DNA from: Cloeon dipterum
Taxonomy: Eukaryota; Arthropoda; Insecta; Ephemeroptera; Baetidae
Direction of reading: 5' to 3'
Length of the DNA stretch: 64,000 nt
Assembly: GCF_949628265.1 (NCBI RefSeq)
Contig: NC_088790.1
Span: forward strand, 26,478,545-26,542,544
The notes below the pieces were generated by a model. The model saw only the letters and a program-made list of their open reading frames with translations. It was not told the DNA's origin and ran no database searches. Positions 19,088-30,967 of this stretch are shown here, one piece after another (the first letter of the stretch is position 1; each line of letters starts with the position of its first letter). The translations under genes and the position numbers were made by a program.

Positions 19088-20969
19088 TTACTGAGGGAAG
19101 CGGCCAATGCCCCTTTGGATGTACAGCTCGCACTTGGACACGGCGCTCAACTGCTTGTTGGCAAAAGCGACCGCTTGATCAAGCCGCACGCTCTGAAAAT
19201 AAATTAATTTCTCAAAATTTCTCAAATTAATTGGAACAAAACATTGAATTATATTTAAACAATTTTAAACCTCTTCAGCCCTTCCCAACTTCTTCTTTTT
19301 GTCTCCCCGCCCTCGAGTCTTTTATTTTAATGCCAGAAATTTGTCACTAGAGCCGCTGGGAAAGGTTTGCAAACCAGCAAGTGGCGCCTCCCATTTCGAA
19401 TCGCTTAACTAATCACATTTTCTGCCTTCTCTGACATTGAACAGCCAAAATGCTCTTTGGACGAATAAAAATTGTTTACTTTGTAGAATCGGTTGATCAG
19501 ATGTGCAATCCATTTGAAAGCTGCGATAGGCCAGGCAGTTAGAGCATTGACCAGGTGGACAACTTGACGAGCGCTTTCCCTCACGATGACGCCAGAGACC
19601 TCGGAGAGGCTCTTGGGTGGGGGCTGGTTCTCAGGTTCGTCCTCGCTCAGCTCGTACCAAATGTTGGCCATGTAGTCCCAAACGCATTTCGGATTCGTGA
19701 CGATCTATTTTAAAAATTTCTTTATAATCCAGTAAAAATTACAATTCGTTTTATTTACGGATTTGACGAAGGAGAGCAGGTTGTAGATGGTGTCCATGAT
19801 GGACTGCTTCAGGGAGCAGGTGCGTTTGGCGAGCCGTCTGCCGAAGGTGCGAGTGACGTTGTCCACGCGGCCCACGGTGTACCGAGCGGCGCTCTGGTGT
19901 TCCAGCTCCTCGTCTTCGCTGCCTGAAATCAGGAAATTCGGACTTGAAACTAACGGCATGTCAATGATTCAGGGCCTACGAGGGACCGAAATGTGCGCGA
20001 CTATGATCTCAAATTTGGGCGACATGAATTTGCGTCTGCTTTCGAGTCGAGTACGTTGAGATTAAAATTGATTACGACGCGTTGCATGCAGTTCTAGAGT
20101 TAATTCATCGGTCGCATGACTGCCTCGTTATTTCTGGTCGCTTCGTTGCGTTTGCTCGCTGTACAAATGATAAATAATGAGATTGCTGTGCCAGCAATTA
20201 TTCGCGATGGCGCTGCCTCCTCGTGAAGGTCGCAAATACCTGCTCCTCGTTGGGCATCTTCGGGGTCGGGCAAATAGGTGTCCATCAGGTTCTCAGCAAT
20301 TTGGCACGCTGCGATGATTTTATTCGCAGTCATGGACCCAACGCGCGTGCCGATGGCCTGGTCGGCCTTCTGCATGCCGAACTTGGTGGCCACCTTTTTG
20401 AACGAACTCGCCCGCGACACAACCGGATGAGTGATGGCCTCAGCCTTGTCCGAAACCATTTTTCGGACGGTCGGAATGATCTTGAAAAATTATTTCACGT
20501 TAATAAAATTAAAAAATCATTCGATTTTAATAAACACCTCATCAGGCTGGCGTTTGATGACAGGAATTCGGTTTTCGACGAGCCCGAGGCTGTAGCATAA
20601 GACCGAATCGGCCAATTTCAGTGGGAATTTCAATGGAGATGCGAGAGAAAATTCAGCCACGGAGTACAGCTTCCCTTCAGCCACATCAAGGCCCCACTCT
20701 GCCACGGGATTGATTCTCTGATGCAAAGAAAATAATAAAAATTAGAACTACGTACACACAGTAAAATTATTTTAGGGATTTTATACCTTGAACCGATTGT
20801 AGTATCCTCCGACAGTCGAAATGGCCTTATCAAACAAAGGAATTTCTTGAATTTTGCCAATGCAATTCAACTTGAGAGGCCGGCGGACTCCGTTGTTGTT
20901 GCAGCTGGCCATTTCGGGCGCACCGCGGCCCCCTGAGGTGCTGGGCCCTTCGTTGCACGCCTCTGCCAT
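19088..20969 (-). CDS. Lsd-1: Perilipin family, lipid storage droplet protein 1-like
   Basis: Six exons on the minus strand: 20787-20969, 20538-20717, 20240-20480, 19759-19922, 19480-19704 and 19088-19192, giving 365 residues with exact phase. The first part aligns in layout with the PAT region (IQEIPLFDKAISTVGGYYNR, then INPVAEWGLDVAEGKL, then VENRIPVIKRQPDEI). The middle has an amphipathic helix stretch ending DTYLPDPED. The C-terminal half carries RRLAKRTCSLKQS, the ATDPK-like VTNPKCVWDY, and ESARQVVHLVNALTAWP, features of insect perilipins. Such proteins sit on lipid droplets and control lipase access. The N-terminus is atypical: a glycine/serine-rich 35-residue leader precedes the PAT region. 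Assignment to Lsd-1 rather than Lsd-2 rests on the other copy being more Lsd-2-like and is moderately secure. Confidence 0.8.
19340..19399. repeat. Short sequence shared with the yellow upstream region
   Basis: The segment reading CCGCTGGGAAAGG.TTGCAAACCAGCAAGTGG.GCCTCCCA resembles 8345-8430 (GCTGGAAAGATGCGAAAACCAGCAAGTGTGG...GCGCCTCCCA), with a weaker match at 12360-12405. It lies in an intron of the Lsd-1-like gene. It may be a fragment of an unrecognised dispersed repeat. Confidence 0.5.
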
Positions 20970-21675
20970 GCCTGTGGCTCGATAAGGACGATAGCGAGTC
21001 TGGTGCCTTGCTTCCAGAGATGATCAGCCACGGCTTTCGACTTTTGAACCGGCTGCTCGAGTTCACCGCGTGACTCGAATATAAGACTGTTGCCGGGAAT
21101 GGGAGATACATACACGGCTGATAACGTTTCACCCTGCGCATGCTTGCTTGACCTTCAATTTTGGTATTCGCTTCGGATTTACTCAACTTGCGCAGATTCC
21201 GGCGCATTCCGATCATCGCTCGCTCTCGGCTCAATTTGCGTTTGCGGCATGCGGCGAAAACATTGAGCACATTCCTTCTCATCACAATACAATGTCCGCC
21301 TTCTGCAGGTGCGAGCGCGATTTCCTAAATTTCCCTTCGCGCCATAACGGAGGAGCGCGATTCTTTCATATGTGCGCATGCGTGGTACGTGCTCAGTTAT
21401 TTCATATCGTCGCCAGGTGGCCTGCGCCGCTTCACACCCGCCGCTTGTTCATGTGTTGTGTTTGTGTTTTGCTTTTGGAAAATCCACGTGCCGCTCGATG
21501 TAATTGCGGGCTTTGCGGCACTGAAACTTGAGCATTTTCGTACCATTCCAGTCGCAGAGCCAAAAATTTAGGGCTTTTCTCGTGTTTTCTGTAAGTTAAA
21601 CGGCTTTAAAATTGAATTTTATCTCAAGATGTGTGTTTTTCTAGTTAATCTACATTAGATAGACACACCGACACA
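20970..21675. promoter_or_regulatory. Divergent promoter region, Lsd-1-like / GAR1
   Basis: A 706-base interval separates two start codons on opposite strands. It is more GC-rich than the surroundings and rich in CpG. No strong TATA box was seen. A leader intron for GAR1 is possible: TTTTCTGTAAGTT near 21585-21597 looks like a donor, but no partner acceptor was settled. Confidence 0.5.
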
Positions 21676-22860
21676 ATGTCGTTTCGAGGCCGTGGAGGCG
21701 GACGTGGAGGATTCGGCGGCGGACGAGGAGGATTCGGCGGTGGACGAGGTAATTTGCATATTTATAATTATTGAGATGTAATTTTCATTGCTAAAAATAT
21801 TAATCTTGCAGGTCGCGGAGGCGGAGGAGGCTGGGGAAACAGACAGCAGGACCAAGGGCCACCTGAAGAGGTATTTTTTTACGCCTACGCACCTTATTTT
21901 AATTTTAAATTTAAATTTAGGAGCGAATAGTGTCTAAAGCACCTCTAAATTAAGTTTGAATTCAAATTGGTAGACTAATTTTGAGTATTTTCATAAAAAT
22001 CCAGAATTAAATGTTGAACTGTCAGACTGGACTGTTATTGAATTAGGTTGAATTTAGGGACTGCGTGCGGTTCTCTTTCTCCTATTTATTTATTGTTTCT
22101 CATAATAAGTTTTAAATTAACATGGTGGGCCCTGGTGGACCATACTAAAATTCTATCTTTTTAATTACGATTAAATTTTTGAACTTTATTTCACAGTCAT
22201 AATATGTCAAAATACATAAATTAAGATAATATTTTAAATTGTTGTTCCAGGTCATGGAGTTCGGCCACTTCACACACGCCTGCCAGGCTGACATAGTCGT
22301 CAAGTCTGATCTTGAAGATGTTCCATACTTCAACGCACCAATTTACAACGAGGACAAGACACAAATCGGCAAAGTTGACGAGATTTTCGGCACGCTTAGA
22401 AACTACTACATTTCCGTCAAACTTTTAGACAGTGTCAAGTCGCAATCGTTCAAAGCAAAACACAAGGTAACATGAATGCATTTTTTTTTCAAATTGTGTC
22501 TCATTAAAAAATTCTTAATCACAGGTTTTCATCGAGAAACACAAACTGCTGCCGCTGCAAAGATTTTTGCCGCAGCCCCCTGGTGCTAAAAGGGGCGGCG
22601 GCGGCCGTGGAGGCAGAGGAGGCCGCGGCGGCGGAGGAGGATTCGGAGGTGGAAGAGGCGGCTTCGGAGGAAGAGGTGGCGGCGGCGGCGGATTCCGAGG
22701 AGGAAGAGGAGGATTTGGCGGAGGCGGCCGTGGAGGCGGTGGATTCAGCAGAGGAGGCGGCGGAGGCTATGGAGGCGGCGGCGGTGGGTATGGAGGAGGC
22801 CGCGGAGGCGGCGGAGGAGGATTTAGAGGACGAGGCGGCGGCGGCGGCTTCAGGAGATAA
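21676..22860 (+). CDS. GAR1: H/ACA ribonucleoprotein subunit GAR1
   Basis: Exons 21676-21748, 21812-21870, 22251-22466 and 22525-22860 give 227 residues. An N-terminal RGG/GGFGG-repeat tail (about 1-30) precedes the conserved core (about 44-118: [17 protein letters not shown], then [20 protein letters not shown], then [13 protein letters not shown] and the PLQRFLP end), and a long C-terminal arginine/glycine-rich tail of about 110 residues follows. GAR1 is one of the four core proteins of H/ACA snoRNPs, which guide pseudouridylation of rRNA and snRNA in the nucleolus and Cajal bodies. It contacts the dyskerin/Nop60B catalytic subunit. The tail is encoded by GGC/GGA-rich DNA that creates a false long open frame in another phase. 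A polyadenylation signal AATAAA lies 25 bases past the stop. Confidence 0.96.
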
Positions 22861-22884
22861 ATTGCCGAATTTGAAAATTGTAAA

Positions 22885-22890
22885 AATAAA
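22885..22890 (+). terminator. Poly(A) signal of GAR1
   Basis: AATAAA lies 25 bases downstream of the GAR1 stop codon, a normal place for cleavage and polyadenylation. Confidence 0.7.
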
Positions 22891-23462
22891 GAGAAAGGCT
22901 TTTATATCAAGAATAACGTTTATTAAAATTCCAGTACACTCCTCTAATCTTATTACTGCTTTTTTGTGGACTTTACATAGAAAATATTTTCCTAATATTA
23001 ATTAAATAGCAGGGAATAAATATTTGTAACAACATGTTGACTGGCAAAGATTTAAACAAAAAAACTGTTGAATGGGTTAAAATTCGCACTTGGACGGTGA
23101 TTTCCAGGAGCTAGGTTATCTTCATGTCTTCAAAATCCTGTGCTATCCTCTCTTGTAAACTCCTAAATAGTTACACATAACTTTAGTGCCAGGTCGAATT
23201 GATGATCGAAAGAGGCATGCAACGAGCCGATTAATACTCCACAAATCCATCACTGAAAAAATTCACACAATAAGATTTCTAAATCATGCATCTATAACAA
23301 ATAAAAAATAGTGCAAAACCAGTCAACCAAGGTGCGCAAAAATAATTACGAAAATCACCTTGTTGTTTACTCCTGAGCGTTCTATCATTTTAAAGAGCTA
23401 CAAAACGAATGAAATGCAAGCAGTTAGGCACTGTTAAACACGTAAACGTTCAGGATGAAAGG
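22891..23462. other. Convergent 3' region between GAR1 and hook
   Basis: AT-rich 3' flank shared by the two convergent genes. It probably contains the 3' UTRs. No other gene or repeat was seen. Confidence 0.5.
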
Positions 23463-26400
23463 TCACCTTGTGTTGTACGGTGGGGAGGAGTTGGAGGCTC
23501 TGCCCCTTGACCTGCCAGACGTTGGTTGCCTTTGTCGGGACAGGAAAGAGGCTGAGGTTGAAGCCATGTTTGAAAGCCGCTGCTCGGCAGCTTGTCGGTT
23601 CATCTGGACAGTCTGGAGACGAAATTGAAGCTGATATTGTGAGTGAGTGAGATTGAGGATTTTACTTACGAATTTGTTAAAGGCGGTTAGCATCAGTTTT
23701 TCCTCCATCTCGCGGATTCCTCTGCTCTTCTCAAACTCTTTCTGAAAAACATTTAATCACGATTGAAGTTACACGAAGAAACTGTAAAATATAATCAATT
23801 CAAAAACGGAGAAAACACTCCTGGCCTATCGGTATTTCAAGAATGTTTAACAAAACAATAATTTTACTTAAAAGCACATCCCAATAATGCCAATAATTAA
23901 AATTTCTCACTCTTCCTGTAATGATTTTGACTGATCTAAATTTCTTACCTCCATGTTGACGATAATTCTTTCCTTCTCTTCAATCTGGTTGCGCAACTCG
24001 GCAACCTCAGCACTGGCGTCCTGCTTGGGGTCCAAAGTGTTTATAACACTCTTGGCCTTTTCAATGCACCTCTGGTACTTTTCCTCCTTGGCCTGCATCT
24101 CCAGGTCCTTCCTCTCCAAAGCACCTTGCAGGAAGACCAGCTTTTGCTCTGTAAACTGCAAATTGAGAATTCCACTCGTGCAGCAATACAAAACACTGAC
24201 TCATGTCGGTGAGCTGCGCCTCTTTGGTCTCCACTTGCCCGCTCTTTTCCTCCAATTCATTGCCTAGCTCTCTGACCTGCGTTTGCAGCTGGGTCATCAG
24301 GCTCTTGGCGTTGCTGGACAAATTTGAATCTTGTTGGCTCGAGCTAGCCAGTCGCTCCTGTGTTTCTGTCACCTGGTTTTCCAACTCCATGATTCTCTGG
24401 TTTGCTTTCCTGAGAAATAGAGACAATTATAGGCAACCCATTTACTGGCAAAGCTGTTTAAAAATTATATTTGTAAGGAACAAAATATTGATTTTGATGA
24501 ATTGTTCCATATTTTTATAGAATTAAAATTTTCTCATGAAAACACTCTGTTCTTTAACAATTTTAATAAATTTTTAAGCTATTACAACCAAATATCTGTT
24601 GATTTGGTTTGCAATTTCCTCATGATATTGAAATTTTAAGTTATCAAAGGAAAGAAACAGTCAAAATAAATTTCTTTGAGATGATTTTTATGTTCAATTC
24701 GCCAGTTGGGTATTCGAAAACGCCAACACATGGCGCCACCGTATATCCAATAACTGGTGAATTGAAAATTATCTACAGGAAAACAAACCTGTTTTCAGTT
24801 TGTTCGAGAGACATCCTCTGCGTGAGATCCTCCACCTGCGCTTGCAGCACGGCAAATTCTTCGTCGCCCGTGCCTTTGATCTTCAACAATTTATTTTCAT
24901 GTTCCAGCCGAATAACCTTCTCCCTGTGACAAAAATTAAAATTCCTGTCAATTCAAGCATTAAACTTCATACTTGAGCTCTTGGACGCTGAGGTCGAGCT
25001 GATTCGGCCCACTGGACGCGCTTCTCTGGGTAACAGGGCCTGGACTGGCGTTGTCCACGGTCTGGATTTGCGTGAACTTCATTTCTTCCATGTTCTCCTT
25101 CATATCGCCCAACACGGTGACGAGTCTCTGTGTTTGAAAGACAGTTTTTAGCCAGGGTTAAAAGGCAGTTTTTCAGCTGAAGCTGTAGCTAGGATGCAAA
25201 AGCAAGGGAGTGTCAAAATACCTGCTTCTGGTCTCTCAACCACTTAAAAGGTGCATGAAAGGGGAAATCAATTTTAAGTGTGCAGATGAATCTACAAGAA
25301 CTATAATTTCACAGCGGCGGCTCAAGAATAACTCACCTCCTTCTCGACAGTCACTGCTTGCAGCTTTTCGAGCAGTTTTCTGTTTTCAAACTCGACCTTG
25401 TCGGCCCGTTTAGTTTCGTCGCCCAATTTTTGATGCAGCTCCCCGACCTGTTTCTTGTACATCTCGACTTGTGGCTTCCAAGAGCCAGACTTTTTCAACT
25501 CCTAAGCAAAAGATTGATATTTTTCTTTAGATAATCAAAGCAAAATATTTTCTTATCTTGTAATTCAAAACATTAAACTATTTTATACCTCCTCCAGCTC
25601 CATATTCGTCTGCATGTATTCGATATTTTTATCTTCAAGGAGCTTCAACTGTCGCCGCAAATCACTGAATTCCTCAAGCTTTTTCTTGTAAGTCTCGATT
25701 GTGGCCTCGAGTTTTGCTGCCTGATCTGCAGCCTCACGAGCCACGTCCAGTTCATCTTTCAGCAAACGCGCTTCGTCGGCGGCCTGCTGCAACTCAACAA
25801 GGCGCGCTTTTGTCTCCAAGTTCTCCTTTTCCACCAGCTGCACTTTGGCCCGGTAATCATCCCTGGCTAAAAACAAAATCGAAATATTATGAAGAAAAAT
25901 CCCTAGAAACAAAGGAAACAAATATCTTTTTATAGGCAAAATATTGTCGTACATGGGAAAAATCAAATTTCTTAAGACACTCCCATATATTTGGAAGTTT
26001 GAGGTTAATTTCAGAGGAAACAATTGAAAATCAGTGTTCCAAAAATATTAAAAATAATTTCGGCGGCTTAATTGACAACAATGGGCTAAAATTAGGGAAG
26101 TAAATTCCAGTTCCAGTAATAAACATCCTATTTTAGGCATAAATTCAAGCCAATTTTAAAAAAGACAATTTATTGCCTGGTTTTATCAAATCCCGATCAT
26201 TGTTAAGCCATTGATGACCATTTTTGCTGCCACAACTTATGGTATGGTTTCATTTTCCTACCTGTTTCCGCCTTGAAAACCTCTTCCTTGAGCAGTTCCA
26301 CCTGCTTCTTCAGGTCCTTCAACCTTTGGCTTCCACCCGCGTCTTCCAGACCTTCAAACTCTTTCATCCTTTCCTTCAACGCATTATTTTCGCTCAAAAG

Positions 26401-27454
26401 CACCTCTTTCTCGTCCTACAACCAAAAGGCGTTGCAATTAAGAAATTTCCTTAACAATTTTGATCAGCTTACCTGTAAAATGGTTGCCTGCAGGTCGAGT
26501 TCGTGGCACTTTTGGGCCATCTGCTCCTTGAGGGCGGAGGTTGCTCTCAATTCCTCTTGCAGCTGAGAAATGTGTGAGGTGACAAAGCTCTCACCCGGCC
26601 CCACCGACGCAGGCGACTCTAAAGGTGCTCCTGGCATTTGGAAACAGCTCTGCAGTTCCTTTATGCACTGCATCAACACGCTCTGCACATCAAGCTCCAA
26701 AGATGTGATTTTCATGATATACTCTGATGTGAAAATTGCGTTAATTAGAATGTGTGACACAAAAAGAACCAAAATAAATGCAGACAAACCTTCCTTGTTG
26801 GCGCAATGAACAGCACATCCGAGCACCATAATCAGAAGCTGCGTCAGGTTCTCTGGGTCACAGTGTTCGCCGATTTTATTTATGTTCGGCTCCTCGAAGG
26901 ACAACGGCTGGAAGTTCAAGTAGTCCTGATAGTAGTCCATCATCTTGGTCACCAGCTTTTTGAGGTTGCTCACCTGTTAAAATTCAATTTAGAAACCACC
27001 GCTTACAAAATAAAAAAGCAAAGTCTGCAACTTTTGATTAGCTTTACCTTGAGCCGCCAGATTTGTGACGCATTTGCATTCATGCTCGACTTCCACGCAT
27101 CAGTAAAGCACTGAGGTTCGCTGGAATATTTAAAAAATAATAAATATCATAATTAGCACTAATTATACATATTAAAGTCAAGCATTTCAGTTTTCCAAAA
27201 TAATGGAAATATTTACATTTCATTCAAAATTTTGGACATGATGATGCCATCACTAAGGTCTTGAAGTTGCAGGGGCTGGTTGCAATCCGCAATTTCGAAC
27301 GTCTGAAGCTGAAACACAAATTTTGAGAATTAATAATAATTGCATATGAAAAGGCGTGGGAGCAAAATAATTAGGGCGCGACAACAAGAATTTAATTTAC
27401 CCATTTCAGCAGGCTTTTGACCTCTGGTGCCTCTTCAGCCAACGGGTCAGCCAT
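23463..27454 (-). CDS. hook: Hook, microtubule/dynein adaptor
   Basis: Fourteen exons on the minus strand: 27401-27454, 27217-27308, 27048-27120, 26790-26973, 26473-26723, 26262-26415, 25589-25866, 25337-25501, 24973-25127, 24789-24923, 24201-24409, 23949-24148, 23670-23741 and 23463-23612, giving 723 residues, right for the family (about 680-730). The N-terminal HOOK domain (about 1-165) is a calponin-homology-like fold (LLKWLQTFEIADCNQPLQLQ, WRLKVSNLKKLVTKMMDYYQ, VLGCAVHCANKEEYI). It binds dynein light intermediate chain. A long coiled coil follows, then a short basic serine-rich C-terminus. Hook proteins activate dynein/dynactin and act in endosome traffic. Exon 12 uses the second of two nearby AGs (GCAGTTTACAG); the first would shift the frame. 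It shares a promoter region with CPT1. Confidence 0.96.
24701..24763. mobile_element. Mini relative of the family-1 MITE in a hook intron
   Basis: A 63-base segment begins CCAGTTGGGTATTCGAAAACGCCAACACATGGCGCCACCG and ends CAATAACTGGTGAATT. It has the outer parts of the family-1 MITE, including the ATGGCGCC block and the CCAGTT/AACTGG ends, but none of the interior. It could be an internal-deletion derivative. Confidence 0.55.
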
Positions 27455-28235
27455 TGTTTAAGTTTAGCTGGAAAAAATTCTTCGAAGAACTGATGTTCAG
27501 AGCATTTTCTATAATAACTGCTCTACTTTTCCGCACCGTGTTGTGTAGGTAGATAAAAACAGCTGTGACTAATGTTTACTTGATAACGGTATGTCAGAGC
27601 AAAAAATAAAATACCGGTTATCGGTTATAAATTCCTTTCAGAATCAAGAATTATAAAGTGGTAAATTTGTTACAATCTAAGAAAATAACAAGATTTTATG
27701 AAATCAAATAGCGAAAATTTTTAAATTTCACTCTCATCCAAGAGAAAATGTTACAAAAACCGCGAAAACAACAAAAATACCGGTTTTTCTCATACGTCTT
27801 GATGACGTCAGTCAGAAACAGTCAGTAATGTGATGAATGAACGGTGGCGCCTCTAGTGAAGTATCTCACTAATGTTACTGAAGCTTTGCTAGCTTCCCCG
27901 CTACCGCTAGTTTTTAGTTTAGCCTGTTCCTCCGTTTGCAAAGAGGGGCTCGCCCGCCTTGCGCCTTCTCCCCTCCTCCCACCTCCATTAATTTTTACAT
28001 TTTAACAACTCAACTCGCACACGGTCCGCACAGCTTTCAGGCTCGCACTTGCCATCTCTTTCGGGCCTGAACCCCAATTTTCGCGGATATTACGCTACCC
28101 GAGCCCACCGTCTGTGCACATCGATTTTGCGTCAAGTGCACGACATGCGAGTGGCCACCTGAGTGCCGACTCGAGTGTCCCAGACGAAGAAAGCGGCGAA
28201 CGAGAACTTCCCGACTGCTTCTTTCACTCGACCAG
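27455..28235. promoter_or_regulatory. Divergent promoter region, hook / CPT1, with CPT1 leader exon
   Basis: A 780-base interval between the hook start codon (minus) and the end of the CPT1 non-coding first exon, whose donor is ACCAG|GTGAGC at 28235. Part 27890-28235 is GC-richer, lacks an obvious TATA box, and probably holds the CPT1 start sites and leader. The leader exon joins the acceptor TTTCAG just before 34298. The 5' end of the exon cannot be placed from sequence alone. Confidence 0.6.
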
Positions 28236-29759
28236 GTGAGCCTCCTTCGTGCCCTAAAATTCGTTCATGTTTTTATTTATTTACGTTGGCTTCACCGCCG
28301 TTCCATTACTCCCGAGAAAAGGTCAGACGCGGGGCTTGAGTTCACCGAACCCGAAATGCGGGGACATTCAACCGTGGCATTTTGGAAAGAAAGCGCAAAA
28401 CAGCTGATTCGGCGGCACAACCTGACCCACTTTCTTGAATTGCCCTTTTGGGCTTATTTTCAACTGGAATGCCGTGCGATTTTGAATTGCGCAGAAAGGG
28501 CTGATTGAGGAAATTCGGAAAACCGTGGATACCCTGGTGGAATTTGAACTAAACTTGTTCAAAAGTCGTCCACAAAACGCAACGTGGCCAAGTTTACGAA
28601 AATTCCGAAAATTCAATTAAGTTTAGTCTTTAATTTATAATAATTTTCCTTCCGACCGTGATTTGATTTTTTTTCATTGTGAAACAAAATTGTGAGTTTG
28701 ATAGTCACTTCCTTTGTTTGATGTTCACTTATTTTTTTGTTGCCTCATGCACGGTTCTTTCTCTACGTTGCCACCTCTCACCCTAAGCACGGACGACCTC
28801 TTGAGAACAAAAAATAAATGTTTGTTTGACGAATTCACGTGGTTTCCATTGCGATGATTCACTGAGCAATTCAAAACAAAATAATGCGGCATGCGTACGA
28901 ATGGCAGTGTTGTTAATTAAACAGCCGGACTTCAGCCAGGGTCCAAAGGCCTTCCTGATTGCTCTTATCTCCATTTCTCCCTCCGTGGCGGGAGTTAATT
29001 ATTTGTTTGTTTAATCTTTCGTATAGTAAATATAAAAATTATTGCTGCCTCTGCACCAGGATTTGATTTTTGGTCTTTGACCGAGCTTATCGGCGAGAGT
29101 CGCTGAACCGTACGTCATTCGCGAAATATTTTTCGCTGAGACAGGTGCCAAACAAATTATCTAATAAATTTGCGATTTTAAGCTGTGTACTCACTTGTCA
29201 ATAACGAATAAAATAAAAAAAATATATTAATTTTTGACTAGCCAAATACTGGATTTTCTTGGTGTCTGCGAAAAATAAAACGCGAAAATGAGATAATTGC
29301 CTTATTTAGGAACAATTATCGAGTTAGAAATGATAGCTGTCTAACTCGCAATTAGCAAACCAATTTTGTAAATATTTTTATCCCTAAAAGTTGTCAAGTA
29401 CAGACAACTTAAAGGGTTTCAGCGAACGTGTCCTTTAAATTTATGAGGAATTAGAAATGTGTAATTTAACTTTTCATAATGACCTTGCAGTTGGAGAGCC
29501 TGGAGAAATTAGTGCCTGGCTCGTTCTCCTTGTCCGAATTTGTTCAGACTAGTCTTGTTCAATACCGCCACGAATTAAGAAAAAGAAAGGCCTCCGAATT
29601 TGTATCTCGGTGTTCAATAACAGTAGCTAAGTGGTTTATTGGCCCTAAATTGTTAATCTCAATATAATTGTTTCTCCAAAATCAAATAATCATACTCAAA
29701 ATATTGATAATTTTTTTTTTGTTTTATTCTGTAAACACGCTTGTATATAAGATTTTAGT

Positions 29760-30076
29760 TTAAAAAAGAACAATATCAAGTTGCTTTGAAAAAACCCAAA
29801 AGTTTTTTCCATTTTAAGCAGTTTCTTGCAAAACTCAGTTTTTAATAAATTTCTAATTATTAGCTCATGAACTCGACTTGAAAAATTGTCAGAGAGGAAT
29901 TTTTGGAGAAATTGAGACAGCAAATGGCAATTTAAATGAAAAAATCTGCACAGTAGAGGAAATTTTGACCACTCCGACCGCAAATTTTAGTTTTTCACCT
30001 GGGAAAAATGGAATAAATTCATTTCTTGCGCAAGAAATTGGTAAAAAAAACCGGGTGGTAAGCAAATGCAACCCTG
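29760..30076. mobile_element. hAT-like MITE, family 3, copy 1 (reverse)
   Basis: It ends in TGCAACCCTG at 30067-30076 and contains, in reverse, the family blocks ATTTCTTGCGCAAGAAATTG, the GACAATTTTTCAAGTCGAG complement, and CTAATTATTAGCTCATGA. It is non-coding, and the left boundary is approximate. Confidence 0.75.
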
Positions 30077-30698
30077 GAAAAAAATATTTGTTTGTGTGTG
30101 TTAAAAATACGCCGTATTTAAAATTAAATAAAGCGTCATAAGAACACAGTGGCTGGTGCCGTAACGATTTCTATTTCTGCCAGATCGATTATCTTGCATC
30201 TATTCGGACAGTTGGCCGCACGTTACGTGCTCCAACTGCTAAACTACTTCCCTGGCTTCCTTTAGCAATCATTTTCCATCGATCCGCGTCATTTTCCGAG
30301 CATTATTCTTATTTCATCGGCAGTGCGAGCAAACAGCGTTGCGTTCGTGCATTCCATGAGATTTCGCCTTGCGCCACTCCTGTCGTAATTCCGAGTCGCT
30401 TTTTGTGCTTGACCCTGGAAGCTGCAAGCTGGAAGCTGGCCGATTCTGAAAGTTGGTCACCCGCAGCAAATATACTCACGAGAAGCGGCGAGAGCTGCGC
30501 TCAAATGGTCAATCTCGCCGCCGGTGCAGACCTTTTCATTTTAGTTTTTTTTTTTATTTTGTTTGCACGCCGTTATACTCGAGTTCGATGGCCCAGAAAT
30601 TTTATCACACTCGGAAAAATCAATATTTTTATATCTAAATAAGGGTTTCATGACTTTCTATTTTTAAATTTCAAAAATTTAAATTCCATTTTATTTCT

Positions 30699-30967
30699 TG
30701 CCACCCTGTTTTTTCACCACTCAATTTGTACCAATTTCTTGCGCAAGAAATTAATTCATTCCATTTTTCCCAGGTGAAAATCTAAAATTTGCGGTGCGAG
30801 TGGTCAAAATTTCCTCTACTGCTCGGATTTTTTCATTTAAATTGCCGTTTGCTGCCTCAATTTCTCCAAAAATTTCTCTCTGACAATTTTTCAAGTCGAG
30901 GTCATGAGCTGAGGCGCAAGAAACTGGTTAAAATTGAAAAAAACTGCATTTTATTCTACTTTTTTCA
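30699..30967. mobile_element. hAT-like MITE, family 3, copy 2
   Basis: Forward orientation, starting near CACCCTGTTTTTTCACCACT. It shares ACCAATTTCTTGCGCAAGAA, TCAAAATTTCCTCTACTG, CAATTTTTCAAGTCGAGGTC and AAGAAACTGGTTAAAATTG with the other copies. It is oriented opposite to copy 1, about 0.6 kb away. Its right end is eroded. Confidence 0.75.

Noticed and set aside
22583-23005. 140-codon Ala/Glu-rich frame overlapping GAR1
   Set aside because: A shadow of the GGC/GGA-rich RGG tail of GAR1 in another phase.
27837-27860. GGTGGCGCCTCTAGTG near the hook/CPT1 promoter as a CTCF site
   Set aside because: One base short of the usual spacing of the core motif; resemblance too weak.
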